Below are positions 18,307 to 26,270 of a stretch of DNA of 64,000 nt, piece by piece (positions within the stretch are counted from its first letter, which is position 1; each line of letters begins with the position of its first letter). The notes beneath the pieces were generated by a model. The model searched no databases. It had not been told where the DNA came from and saw only the letters and a program-made list of their open reading frames with translations. Source of the stretch: Roseobacter sp. SK209-2-6 (GTDB taxonomy: Bacteria; Pseudomonadota; Alphaproteobacteria; Rhodobacterales; Rhodobacteraceae); NCBI RefSeq assembly GCF_000169455.1, contig NZ_AAYC01000017.1, positions 19,753-83,752 of the forward strand. The letters are read 5' to 3'. Both the position numbers and the translations under genes were made by a program.

Positions 18307-18343
18307 GTCCAAGAAAGAAATCTCCTCTAACTCAGGTGCCCCC

Positions 18344-18946
18344 ATGCCCGCAGAAATCCGCAAAACCCTGCTTCACATCGAAGAGACCCTGATCGAGGGC
18401 GGCAAGGCAGCGCCACAGCCGCTAAAAATGATTGCCGCCATCGCCGTGATCAAAAACCCCTGGGCGGGACGCGGATTTGTTGATGATCTGAAGCCAGAAA
18501 TTCACGACTGCGCACCCGGACTAGGCGAGATGCTGACCAAGATGATCCTGGACGCAGCGGGCGGCGGCGCGGCTGTCGAAGGCTATGGTAAATCCGCTAT
18601 TGTTGGTCTTGATGGAGAGGTCGAGCACGCCTCTGCCCTCATCCATACGCTGCGTTTTGGAAATCATTACCGTGAGGCCGTCGGCGCCAAGAGCTATCTG
18701 GCCTTCTGCAACACCCGTGGCCCGGCCAATGCGCCCCTGATGATCCCGCTGATGGACAAGAATGACGGCGGACGGCGCTCACATTATCTGACCATCCAGA
18801 CTTCGGTAGCAGATGCCCCGGCGGCGGATGAGATCGTCATCGCACTGGGAGCTTCCATCGGTGGACGCCCGCATCACCGCATTGGCGACCGCTATCAGGA
18901 CCTCAAGGATCTGGGCCATGATGTCGACAACCCTGCAGCTGTCTGA
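18344..18946 (+). CDS. DUF1185 / 'amino acid synthesis' family protein (PF06684)
   Basis: A 200-residue protein from the ATG at 18344 (the frame is open back to 18278, but the family starts at MPAEIRKTLLHIEETLIEGG). It matches the DUF1185 family (KNPWAGRGFVDDL, VEGYGKSAIVG, FGNHYREAVGAKSYLAFCNTR), whose name 'amino acid synthesis' is historical and whose enzymatic role is unproven. First gene of the GntR-controlled cluster, overlapping the next gene by 29 bases, so tightly coupled with the hydrolase and flavin enzymes. Confidence 0.88.
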   Translation: MPAEIRKTLLHIEETLIEGGKAAPQPLKMIAAIAVIKNPWAGRGFVDDLKPEIHDCAPGLGEMLTKMILDAAGGGAAVEGYGKSAIVGLDGEVEHASALIHTLRFGNHYREAVGAKSYLAFCNTRGPANAPLMIPLMDKNDGGRRSHYLTIQTSVADAPAADEIVIALGASIGGRPHHRIGDRYQDLKDLGHDVDNPAAV

Positions 18947-20669
18947 ACCCTTCGGTACCCTCAGCTACCGCGAGGCCGGGAGCGGCGAGCCACTGGTACT
19001 GATCCACGGGGTCGGCATGCAAAGCGCTGCCTGGCATCCGCAGATCGAGGCGCTGTCGCGCAGCAACCGTGTGCTGGCACTGGACATGCCTGGCCATGGC
19101 GGCACATCGCCGCTGCCGCAGGGCTCCGATCTGCCCGATTATGTGGCCTGGCTGCATGCGGCCCTAACGGCTCTGGGCACAGGCCCGGTCAATCTGGCCG
19201 GTCACTCCATGGGGGCGCTGATTGCGGGCGGCTTTGCTGTGGAACACCCTGAGCTCCTGCGCCGTGTCGCCCTTTTGAACGGCGTCTTCCGCCGCGAAGC
19301 CCCGGCCCGCGCTGCTGTCGTCTCCCGCGCCGAAGAAATACAGACCGGGCAGATCGACCTGGAGACACCCCTGCAGCGCTGGTTCGGCAGTTCTGCCGCA
19401 GACCAGAAAGCCCAGCAGGAAGTTGCGGGATGGCTCTCCGAGGTGGACCTGGGCGGCTACGCTACCGCCTACCGGGCTTTTGCCCGTGGCGATGCCACCT
19501 ATGCTGGCCGTTTTGGCGGCATTGCCTGCCCTTTGCTTGCCTTGACTGGGGAAGACGATCCGAACTCCACTCCAGCCATGGCCCAGGCGATGGCAGAGGC
19601 CGCTCCACGGGGCAGCGCCGTAGCCCTAACCGGACGCCATATGGTGAATTTGACCGCAGCTGATGCGGTCAACGACCACCTTTCACAATGGCTAAACCAG
19701 GCGGAACACATCGATCCCAAAGAACAGGAGGGCCACACCATGGCAAAGGATATGCAGACCTCTGACCCGCGCGCCCTGCGCGACGCCTTTGGAACCTTCA
19801 TGACCGGTGTCACCGTTGTCACTACGCACGGCCTCGATGGCGCCCCGGTTGGTTTTACCGCCAATTCCTTTACCTCCGTGTCTCTGGACCCGCCTCTGGT
19901 GCTGGTCTGCCTCGCCAACAGCTCCCGCAATTATGAGGCCCTGACACAGGCGCCGGGCTTTGCAGTGAATATTCTGGCGGAAGGTCAGAAAGATATATCC
20001 AACACCTTTGCCCGCCCCTCCGAGGACCGCTTTGCCCAGGTGGATTGGCACCAGGGTCCGCATGGCGCGCCTGTGCTTGCCGGCACCTCTGCCTGGTTCG
20101 ACTGCTCAATGCACAAGACCGTTCCGGCCGGCGACCATGTCATTCTGATCGGCAAGGTCGAAGCTTTTGACACCAGCACTGCGCCGGGTCTTGGCTATGC
20201 CCGTGGCGCCTATGTCACCCCTGCCGCCGAAGCCGAAGCCCTGGCCAAGGGGGCAAGGCTGGTTGTCTCTGCCCTGGTTGAGCGCAGCGGCGAGGTACTC
20301 TTGGTGGATGACGGCAATGGCGGGCTCACCTTGCCACAGATGGAAGTGGGCAGATCCGGTGCCTCTGCCGCCCTAACCCAGCTGATCGAGGCTTCGGGCC
20401 TCTCGGCGGATCCAGGGTTTATCTATTCAGTTTTTGAAGATGCTGCGCGCGAACACCAGCATATCTCGTTCTTGTGCCAAGCGGCTGAAGGCGCGCCCAA
20501 ACAGGGCTGTTTTACCGCTCTGACGCCCTCCACCCTGATGGACATTGCCGACCCGGCCATGCGCATCATGCTGGAGCGTTTCGCAAAGGAAAGCCACATG
20601 GGCAATTACGGGGTCTATTTCGGAAACCAAATCAGCGGCAATGTCCGCAAGATCGTGTCAGGGAGTTGA
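18918..20669 (+). CDS. Alpha/beta hydrolase fused to flavin reductase domain (possible two genes joined)
   Basis: One uninterrupted frame of 583 residues. Residues about 1-265 are an alpha/beta hydrolase with HGVGMQSAAW oxyanion region, nucleophile Ser in GHSMGA and the final His in GRHMVN. From Met275 (ATG at 19740) a flavin reductase-like FMN-binding domain follows (FMTGVTVVTT, GFTANSFTSVSLDPPLVLVC), then a C-terminal stretch (about 440-560) resembling a degenerate Nudix fold. A strong AGGAGG sits eight bases before ATG 19740, so the reductase may also be made separately. In the pathway it would supply reduced FMN to the luciferase-like monooxygenase downstream and hydrolyse an ester or amide product. 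The start at 18918 has AAGGA upstream. Confidence 0.85.
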   Translation: MMSTTLQLSEPFGTLSYREAGSGEPLVLIHGVGMQSAAWHPQIEALSRSNRVLALDMPGHGGTSPLPQGSDLPDYVAWLHAALTALGTGPVNLAGHSMGALIAGGFAVEHPELLRRVALLNGVFRREAPARAAVVSRAEEIQTGQIDLETPLQRWFGSSAADQKAQQEVAGWLSEVDLGGYATAYRAFARGDATYAGRFGGIACPLLALTGEDDPNSTPAMAQAMAEAAPRGSAVALTGRHMVNLTAADAVNDHLSQWLNQAEHIDPKEQEGHTMAKDMQTSDPRALRDAFGTFMTGVTVVTTHGLDGAPVGFTANSFTSVSLDPPLVLVCLANSSRNYEALTQAPGFAVNILAEGQKDISNTFARPSEDRFAQVDWHQGPHGAPVLAGTSAWFDCSMHKTVPAGDHVILIGKVEAFDTSTAPGLGYARGAYVTPAAEAEALAKGARLVVSALVERSGEVLLVDDGNGGLTLPQMEVGRSGASAALTQLIEASGLSADPGFIYSVFEDAAREHQHISFLCQAAEGAPKQGCFTALTPSTLMDIADPAMRIMLERFAKESHMGNYGVYFGNQISGNVRKIVSGS

Positions 20670-20674
20670 ACGGC

Positions 20675-21712
20675 ATGAAATTTTCCTTGTTTGCGCATAT
20701 GGAGCGGATTTCCCCCGAGGATGACCAGAAGCAGCTTTATGATGAATTCATCGAGCTGTGCAAAATCGCTGACCGGGGCGGCATGCATGCGGTCTGGACC
20801 GGTGAGCATCACGGGATGAACTTCACCATTTCACCCAACCCCTTCCTGAATCTCGTCGACGTGGCCCGCCACACGGAACACGTGCGCCTGGGCACCGGCA
20901 CCGTGATTGCGCCTTTCTGGCATCCGATCCGGCTGGCCGGAGAAGCCGCTCTGACCGACATCATCACCGACGGACGCCTCGATCTGGGCATCGCGCGCGG
21001 GGCCTATTCCTTTGAATACGAACGCATGATGCCCGGCATGGACGCCTGGGAAGCGGGCCAACGGATGCGGGAGCTGATCCCGGCGGTGCAGCAGCTCTGG
21101 AAGGGCAACTACGCGCAAGAGGGGGAGTTTCATTCCTTCCCGGAGACCACCTCTTCTCCCAAACCTGTCCAGCAGGACGGCCCGCCGATCTGGGTCGCCG
21201 CCCGCGACCCCAACAGCCATGAATTTGCGGTTTCCAATGGCTGCAATGTGCAGGTGACGCCGCTCTGGCAGGGCGACGGCGAAATCAAAAGCCTGATGGA
21301 GCGTTTTACCTCCGCCTGCGCCAAATTTCCCGAGATGCCTCGCCCCAAGATCATGCTCTTGCAGCATACCTATGTGGCTGACAGTGCCGAGGATGTGAAA
21401 CTGGCCGCAGAAGAACTGAACCGCTTCTACTGCTACTTTGGCGCCTGGTTCAAAAACGAACGCCCCGTCGATCAGGGGCTGATCCAGCCGCTGACAGAGG
21501 CGGAAATCGCTGCGCACCCTTTCTATAGCCCCGAAGCCATGGAGCGGGATCTGGTTATCGCCGAGCCTTCGGGGGTGATTGAAAGGCTGAAGAAATATGA
21601 AGCCCTGGGCTATGATGAATATTCATTCTGGATAGACTCCAGCATGAGTTTTGAGCGCAAGAAAGCCTCGCTGGAGCGCTTCATCAATGATGTCATGCCG
21701 GCCTTCGCATAA
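20675..21712 (+). CDS. Luciferase-like (LLM class) flavin-dependent monooxygenase
   Basis: A 345-residue TIM-barrel monooxygenase of the bacterial luciferase superfamily. Typical segments: KIADRGGMHAVWTGEHH, VRLGTGTVIAPFWHP, GRLDLGIARG, and PPIWVAARDPNSHEFA. Such enzymes use reduced flavin and O2 to oxidise or cleave an organic substrate. The ATG at 20675 follows GGGAG; a TTG at 20666 overlapping the previous stop is less likely. The preceding reductase domain is its natural electron source. The substrate is unknown. Confidence 0.9.
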   Translation: MKFSLFAHMERISPEDDQKQLYDEFIELCKIADRGGMHAVWTGEHHGMNFTISPNPFLNLVDVARHTEHVRLGTGTVIAPFWHPIRLAGEAALTDIITDGRLDLGIARGAYSFEYERMMPGMDAWEAGQRMRELIPAVQQLWKGNYAQEGEFHSFPETTSSPKPVQQDGPPIWVAARDPNSHEFAVSNGCNVQVTPLWQGDGEIKSLMERFTSACAKFPEMPRPKIMLLQHTYVADSAEDVKLAAEELNRFYCYFGAWFKNERPVDQGLIQPLTEAEIAAHPFYSPEAMERDLVIAEPSGVIERLKKYEALGYDEYSFWIDSSMSFERKKASLERFINDVMPAFA

Positions 21713-21721
21713 GGAATAACC

Positions 21722-23185
21722 ATGCAGGATTTTCAGCAATATATCGGCGGCGCCTTCGAGGATGGCTGCGCCAGCTTCGACAGCCTCGATCCCGCAACCG
21801 GCAAATCCTGGGCGCGGATGCCTGCGGCCAGCGCGCAGGACGTGAACCGGGCCGTGCGGGCGGCGGAAGACGCCTTTTACGGCTCCGAATGGGCCAGCAT
21901 GACGGCCAGCCTGCGCGGCAAGCTACTACTGCGCCTGGCAGACCTGGTGGCAGAGAACGCGCCGCGCCTGGCAGAGCTGGAAACCCGCGACACCGGCAAG
22001 ATCATCCGCGAGACCTCAGCCCAGATCGCCTATGTGGCGGAATACTACCGCTACTACGCGGGCTTGGCGGATAAGATCGAAGGCGCGCATCTGCCAATCG
22101 ACAAGCCGGACATGGAGGTCTGGCTGCGGCGAGAGCCCATTGGCGTCGTTGCCGCTGTGGTGCCCTGGAACTCGCAGCTGTTTCTGTCAGCGGTGAAAAT
22201 CGGCCCGGCACTTGCGGCGGGCTGTACCGTGGTGCTGAAAGCCAGCGAAGAAGGCCCCGCCCCGATGCTGGAGTTTGCCCGGATCTTTGATCAGGCAGGC
22301 TTTCCTGCTGGCGTCCTGAATGTGATCACCGGCGGCCCGGAGGCGGGAGCGGCACTGACGGCCCACGAGAAAGTTGCCCATGTGGCCTTTACCGGTGGGC
22401 CGGAAACCGCTCGCCACATCGTGCGCAACTCGGCGGAAAACCTCGCGTCCACCTCGCTGGAGCTGGGCGGTAAATCGCCTTTCATCGTCTTTGAAGACGC
22501 CGACATTGAGAGCGCGGTGAACGCCCAGGTCTCCGGCATCTTTGCCGCCACCGGCCAAAGCTGTGTCGCAGGCTCGCGCCTGGTGGTTGCAAACTCGATC
22601 AAGGATCAGTTCCTGGCGCGGCTGAAGGAAAAGGCCGAAGCCGTGGTGATCGGCGCGCCGGACGATATGGCAACCGAAGTCGGGCCCCTTTGCACCAAGG
22701 CCCAGCGCGATCACGCGCTGGCCTTAATTGAAGCCTCGCAAGCGGCAGGCGCACGATTGGTGACGGGCGGCAAGGCCCTGGACAGGGAGGGGTTCTATTT
22801 CCCGCCCACCATCCTGGATTGTTCCGATGCGCCGGATGCGTCCTGTCTGAGCCAGGAATTCTTTGGTCCGGTGCTGTCGGTGGTCAGTTTCGACAGCGAA
22901 GAAGAGGCCCTGCGGATTGCCAATGACACCAAATTCGGCCTCGCCTCCGGTGTCTTCACCCAGAGCTTGACCCGCGCACACCGGATGATCCGGGGCATTC
23001 GCGCGGGCATCGTCTGGGTCAATACCTATCGGGCGGTTTCCCCCATTGCGCCCTTTGGCGGCCATGGTCTGTCTGGGCACGGGCGCGAAGGCGGGCTGCA
23101 GGCTGCTCTGGATTACACCAAGGTGAAGGCAGTCTGGCTGCGCACCTCAGATGACCCGATCCCGGATCCATTTGTCATGCGTTAA
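21722..23185 (+). CDS. Aldehyde dehydrogenase family protein
   Basis: A 487-residue NAD(P)-dependent aldehyde dehydrogenase. The catalytic Cys281 is in GQSCVAGSR and the general base Glu247 in LELGGKSPF; VPWNSQ and KASEEGPAP mark the cofactor site. The gene begins nine bases after the monooxygenase stop with AAGGA upstream. In the pathway it would oxidise an aldehyde released by the monooxygenase or hydrolase to an acid; the exact aldehyde cannot be told. Confidence 0.95.
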   Translation: MQDFQQYIGGAFEDGCASFDSLDPATGKSWARMPAASAQDVNRAVRAAEDAFYGSEWASMTASLRGKLLLRLADLVAENAPRLAELETRDTGKIIRETSAQIAYVAEYYRYYAGLADKIEGAHLPIDKPDMEVWLRREPIGVVAAVVPWNSQLFLSAVKIGPALAAGCTVVLKASEEGPAPMLEFARIFDQAGFPAGVLNVITGGPEAGAALTAHEKVAHVAFTGGPETARHIVRNSAENLASTSLELGGKSPFIVFEDADIESAVNAQVSGIFAATGQSCVAGSRLVVANSIKDQFLARLKEKAEAVVIGAPDDMATEVGPLCTKAQRDHALALIEASQAAGARLVTGGKALDREGFYFPPTILDCSDAPDASCLSQEFFGPVLSVVSFDSEEEALRIANDTKFGLASGVFTQSLTRAHRMIRGIRAGIVWVNTYRAVSPIAPFGGHGLSGHGREGGLQAALDYTKVKAVWLRTSDDPIPDPFVMR

Positions 23186-23261
23186 TCAATCTGGGGCGAG
23201 TTAGGCCAAAGCTTTGGCGCGATAAAATTGCCATTGCGCATCCCTGCGCTTTGGTATCACC

Positions 23262-23294
23262 TTGAGAGCATGGTGGTTCACCACCGGTTCTCAA
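23262..23294 (+). promoter_or_regulatory. Two-tier hairpin next to the FAH-gene ribosome site
   Basis: TTGAGA (23262-23267) pairs with TCTCAA (23289-23294), and inside it GGTGG (23272-23276) pairs with CCACC (23281-23285) around a TTCA loop. The outer stem runs into the AAGGAG ribosome site at 23293-23298. It may be a translational control hairpin or a protein operator; function not shown. Confidence 0.45.
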
Positions 23295-23306
23295 GGAGCA
23301 TCAGAA

Positions 23307-24002
23307 ATGTCCCCAACCCTTTTTCCGCGGCCAGAGCAATTGACGATCCCGGTCCATGGGGAAACGGCAGAATTCCCCGTGAACCGCATTTTTTGCGTTG
23401 GGCGCAATTATGCGGCCCATGCAGCGGAGATGGGCGTTGAGGTGGATCGCGAAGCACCTTTCTACTTCACCAAATCAGCGGCCAATGCAGTCCTTACCGG
23501 CTGTGAGGTTCCCTACCCACCGGGGACAGAGAATTTTCACTATGAGATGGAACTGGCCCTGGCAATTGGCGCCAGTGCTTTTCGCGCCAGCCCAGAGGAG
23601 GCACGCGCGGCGATATATGGCTACGGCTGTGCGCTGGACATGACCCGACGCGATTTGCAGATCCGTGAGCGCCAAAAGCAGCGCCCTTGGGATTTGGGAA
23701 AGGATCTGGAACAGGGAACCGTGTTAGCGCCTTTTACCAAGGCCAGTGACTGGGGGCCTGTTGCTGAACAACCTATCTGGCTGGAATTGGACGGTGAGAT
23801 CAAACAGGACGCGACACTGGCTGAACTGATCTGGAGCTGTGAAGAAATCATCTGCCACCTCTCTTGCTATTACCATCTGCAACCTGGCGACATCATCTTG
23901 ACAGGTACACCCGCCGGAGTTGGGCCAATTCTGGCAGGACAAAGCATCAAAGGGGGAATTGAAGGTCTGACCTCGGTCTCACTGAAACTCTGCAAAGAGT
24001 GA
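23307..24002 (+). CDS. Fumarylacetoacetate hydrolase family protein
   Basis: A 231-residue FAH-fold protein. Family landmarks: FCVGRNYAAHAAEMG, FTKSAANAVL, the metal ligands in HYEMELALAIG, GYGCALDMTRRDLQ, and GDIILTGTPAGVGP. Members cleave C-C bonds in dicarbonyls, decarboxylate oxaloacetate, or act on fumarylpyruvate-type compounds. The ATG at 23307 is eight bases after AAGGAG. It lies 121 bases after the aldehyde dehydrogenase in the same direction, so it may act later in the same route. Confidence 0.92.
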   Translation: MSPTLFPRPEQLTIPVHGETAEFPVNRIFCVGRNYAAHAAEMGVEVDREAPFYFTKSAANAVLTGCEVPYPPGTENFHYEMELALAIGASAFRASPEEARAAIYGYGCALDMTRRDLQIRERQKQRPWDLGKDLEQGTVLAPFTKASDWGPVAEQPIWLELDGEIKQDATLAELIWSCEEIICHLSCYYHLQPGDIILTGTPAGVGPILAGQSIKGGIEGLTSVSLKLCKE

Positions 24003-24569
24003 GGTGATCAAATCCGGGGTGGCGATAGCGTTCGAATGCGTCAACCACGGGTTCCATGCGTCCATTCGCAATCTCATTTTCGCACTGCATAGTGGCATGA
24101 CGTCGCAGATATAGCCCCGGCATTTGGTCATCCAGGAACGCGCAACAGGGACGTCACCTAGCGAAAAACTATGGAACATGTTAACAATAGCGTCACATTC
24201 TCGCAGTTTTGAAATGCGAGCACTATGGAGAACCGATCACGCGACTTGAATTGCCATCTTCTGGTTAGGCCAACGGGGATTGCTATTCACAGCTCTTAAT
24301 GTTGGAATGTATCAAAGCGCGACGCAGATTCTGCCTTTCTGTAACATCAAACCCTTATGCCAAGATTCCGATCCCGGCATTTCATGAGTAAAAAATGTAT
24401 GATCTGCCATTGATAGTTACAAATGCACCCAATAGCAGAGACTGAAAGGTTCGATTATTGAACCGATCAAGCCAGATCGGGTCAGAAACAAAAAAGAAAG
24501 CACCGCAGTGCGCAATATTAGTTTGCGCCCCTGTTGGTAGGACAAACGAAGGTCAAAGGGAGGAAACAC
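24003..24569. other. Intergenic region, 567 bases, upstream of the TRAP genes
   Basis: No convincing gene. On the minus strand about 24001-24240 codes in two adjacent frames for sequence with protein-like composition (CDAIVNMFHSFSLGD in one frame, then CENEIANGRMEPVVDAFERYRH in the next), which may be a frameshifted remnant of an unidentified gene. Nearer the transporter, GGTTC and GAACC (24448-24464) form a short inverted repeat that could be an operator. Composition is more AT-rich than the flanks. Confidence 0.4.
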
Positions 24570-25616
24570 ATGACCACGCGTAGAAAGCTTCTTGGAGCCG
24601 CAGGCGCAGCAGCCATCGCAACGCTCTGCGCCACGCAGGCCTTTGCCGAGGACGTTACACTGAAACTGCACCAGTTCCTGCCAGCGCAGGCCAATGTGCC
24701 AAAGCTGATTCTGGACGTTTGGGCGGATAAGGTCGAAGCCTCCTCGAACGGTGAGATCAAGATTGACCGCTATCCTTCGATGCAGCTGGGCGGCAAGCCA
24801 CCAGAGCTTCTGGATCAGGCAATGGATGGCGTTGCGGATATCGTCTGGACCGTTGTTGGCTATACCCCCGGTCGTTTCCCATCGACCGAAGTCTTTGAAC
24901 TGCCCTTTATGATGACCAATGCGCGTGCCACATCGCATGCTTATTGGGAAATGTTCGACAAACACATGAAGGACACCGAGTTCAAGGATGTGAAAATCCT
25001 GGGCACCTGGGTACACGGCCCTGGCATGATCCATACCGCTGACCCGATTGAGTCCCCAGCCGACCTGCAGGGCGTTAAGATCCGCGGTGGTGGCCGTTCG
25101 GTAAACGCGCTTCTGACAGAGCTGGGTGCCACCCCAGTTGGCATGCCCGTTCCTGCGATCCCGGAAAGCCTCTCCAAAGGTGTGATTGATGGCACCACCA
25201 TCCCTTGGGAAGTGACCGCTGCCCTGAAAGTGCCGGAGCTGGTCGAAAACCACACCGAGTTTACCGGCAAGGCGCTTTACACGCTGACCTTTGTTCTGGC
25301 GATGAACAAAGAGCGCTATGAAAGCCTGAGCGACGCCCAGCGCGCTGCGATCGATGAAAACTCTGGCCTGGAGTTCTCTGTCTTTGCGGGCGGCACCATG
25401 GAAGATTCCGATGGTCCTTCGCGTGAAATGGCACTGGATAACGGCAACAATGTTATCACCTTGGACGAAAGCCAGACTGCCGAATGGCGCAAGCTGTCCC
25501 AGCCCGTCTATGACAATTGGCTGGCGGATATGTCTGAAAAAGGCATCGATGGCCAAGCCTTGCTGGAAGAAGCGACTCAGCTGATCGAAAAATACACACC
25601 GCAATACGCGAACTAA
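24570..25616 (+). CDS. TRAP transporter solute-binding protein (DctP family)
   Basis: A 348-residue periplasmic binding protein. The N-terminus MTTRRKLLGAAGAAAIATL to AFA is a signal peptide with a twin-Arg look. DctP-family segments include FLPAQANVPKLILDVWADKVE, YPSMQLGGKPPELLDQAMDG and KIRGGGRSVNALLTELGATPV. The ATG at 24570 follows GGGAGG. It delivers an organic, probably carboxylate, ligand to the DctQM membrane pair that follows. Ligand unknown; the neighbouring catabolic cluster is the best hint. Confidence 0.95.
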   Translation: MTTRRKLLGAAGAAAIATLCATQAFAEDVTLKLHQFLPAQANVPKLILDVWADKVEASSNGEIKIDRYPSMQLGGKPPELLDQAMDGVADIVWTVVGYTPGRFPSTEVFELPFMMTNARATSHAYWEMFDKHMKDTEFKDVKILGTWVHGPGMIHTADPIESPADLQGVKIRGGGRSVNALLTELGATPVGMPVPAIPESLSKGVIDGTTIPWEVTAALKVPELVENHTEFTGKALYTLTFVLAMNKERYESLSDAQRAAIDENSGLEFSVFAGGTMEDSDGPSREMALDNGNNVITLDESQTAEWRKLSQPVYDNWLADMSEKGIDGQALLEEATQLIEKYTPQYAN

Positions 25617-25633
25617 GCTGTATGACTGTCAGA

Positions 25634-25665
25634 GGGCCGCGGCATTCTCCGTGCCGCGGCCCTTT
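25634..25665 (+). terminator. dctP-dctQ intergenic hairpin (partial terminator)
   Basis: GGGCCGCGGCA (25634-25644) and TGCCGCGGCCC (25652-25662) form a perfect 11-pair stem with a seven-base loop, followed only by TTTG. Placed between the binding protein and the permeases, it probably favours higher levels of the binding-protein message by protecting its 3' end or attenuating transcription. Confidence 0.7.
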
Positions 25666-25688
25666 GCACGCAAAAAAAGGTACTCACC

Positions 25689-26270
25689 ATGCACAAGCTC
25701 ATGTCGGGACTGGCCAGAAGCATGGCCATCTTGGGCGGTATGGTCCTCTCTCTTCTCATCATTATGACTTGCTTATCGATCGTTGGGCGCCTGCTGAATG
25801 GCGCCTTTCACAGCGATCTGATGAGCAGCCTTGCACCAGAGTTCTCTGGCTGGATGGTGACTTGGGTTGGACCGATCAATGGCGATTTCGAACTGGTTGA
25901 AGCCGGTGTCGCCTTTGCCATCTTCGCCTTTCTTCCGCTCTGTCAGATTACAGCGGGCCATGCCTCTGTCGATGTCGTGGCCAATAGTTTTTCGCGCGGG
26001 GTAAAGCGGTTCCTGCGCATGGTGACCGAAATTGTCTTTGCCTTGGCCCTGGTGCTGATCGCCTGGCGCTTGGCCGAAGGCACAATCAGCAAATTTGGCA
26101 ATGGTGAAACCTCCTTCCTTCTGGAGTTCCCGGTCTGGTGGGCCTTTGCCGCCAGCCTGGTGGGCGCCATCATCGCCGCCATTGTCGGCATCTATATGGG
26201 CGCGGTGCGCACCTATGAATTCTTTACCGGCCGGATCCAGATCTGGGACGGCGTGGAGGGCGAACAGTGA
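25689..26270 (+). CDS. TRAP transporter small permease (DctQ family)
   Basis: A 193-residue protein with four hydrophobic segments (starting near residues 10, 70, 105 and 145), the DctQ plan. QITAGHASVDVV matches the conserved cytoplasmic loop of the family. Its stop overlaps the start of the large permease by four bases (ATGA-type or GTG start), showing translational coupling. It works only together with the DctP and DctM neighbours. Confidence 0.93.
   Translation: MHKLMSGLARSMAILGGMVLSLLIIMTCLSIVGRLLNGAFHSDLMSSLAPEFSGWMVTWVGPINGDFELVEAGVAFAIFAFLPLCQITAGHASVDVVANSFSRGVKRFLRMVTEIVFALALVLIAWRLAEGTISKFGNGETSFLLEFPVWWAFAASLVGAIIAAIVGIYMGAVRTYEFFTGRIQIWDGVEGEQ

Noticed and set aside
24417..25604. 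395-residue minus-strand frame opposite dctP
   Set aside because: Shadow of a clear TRAP binding-protein gene.
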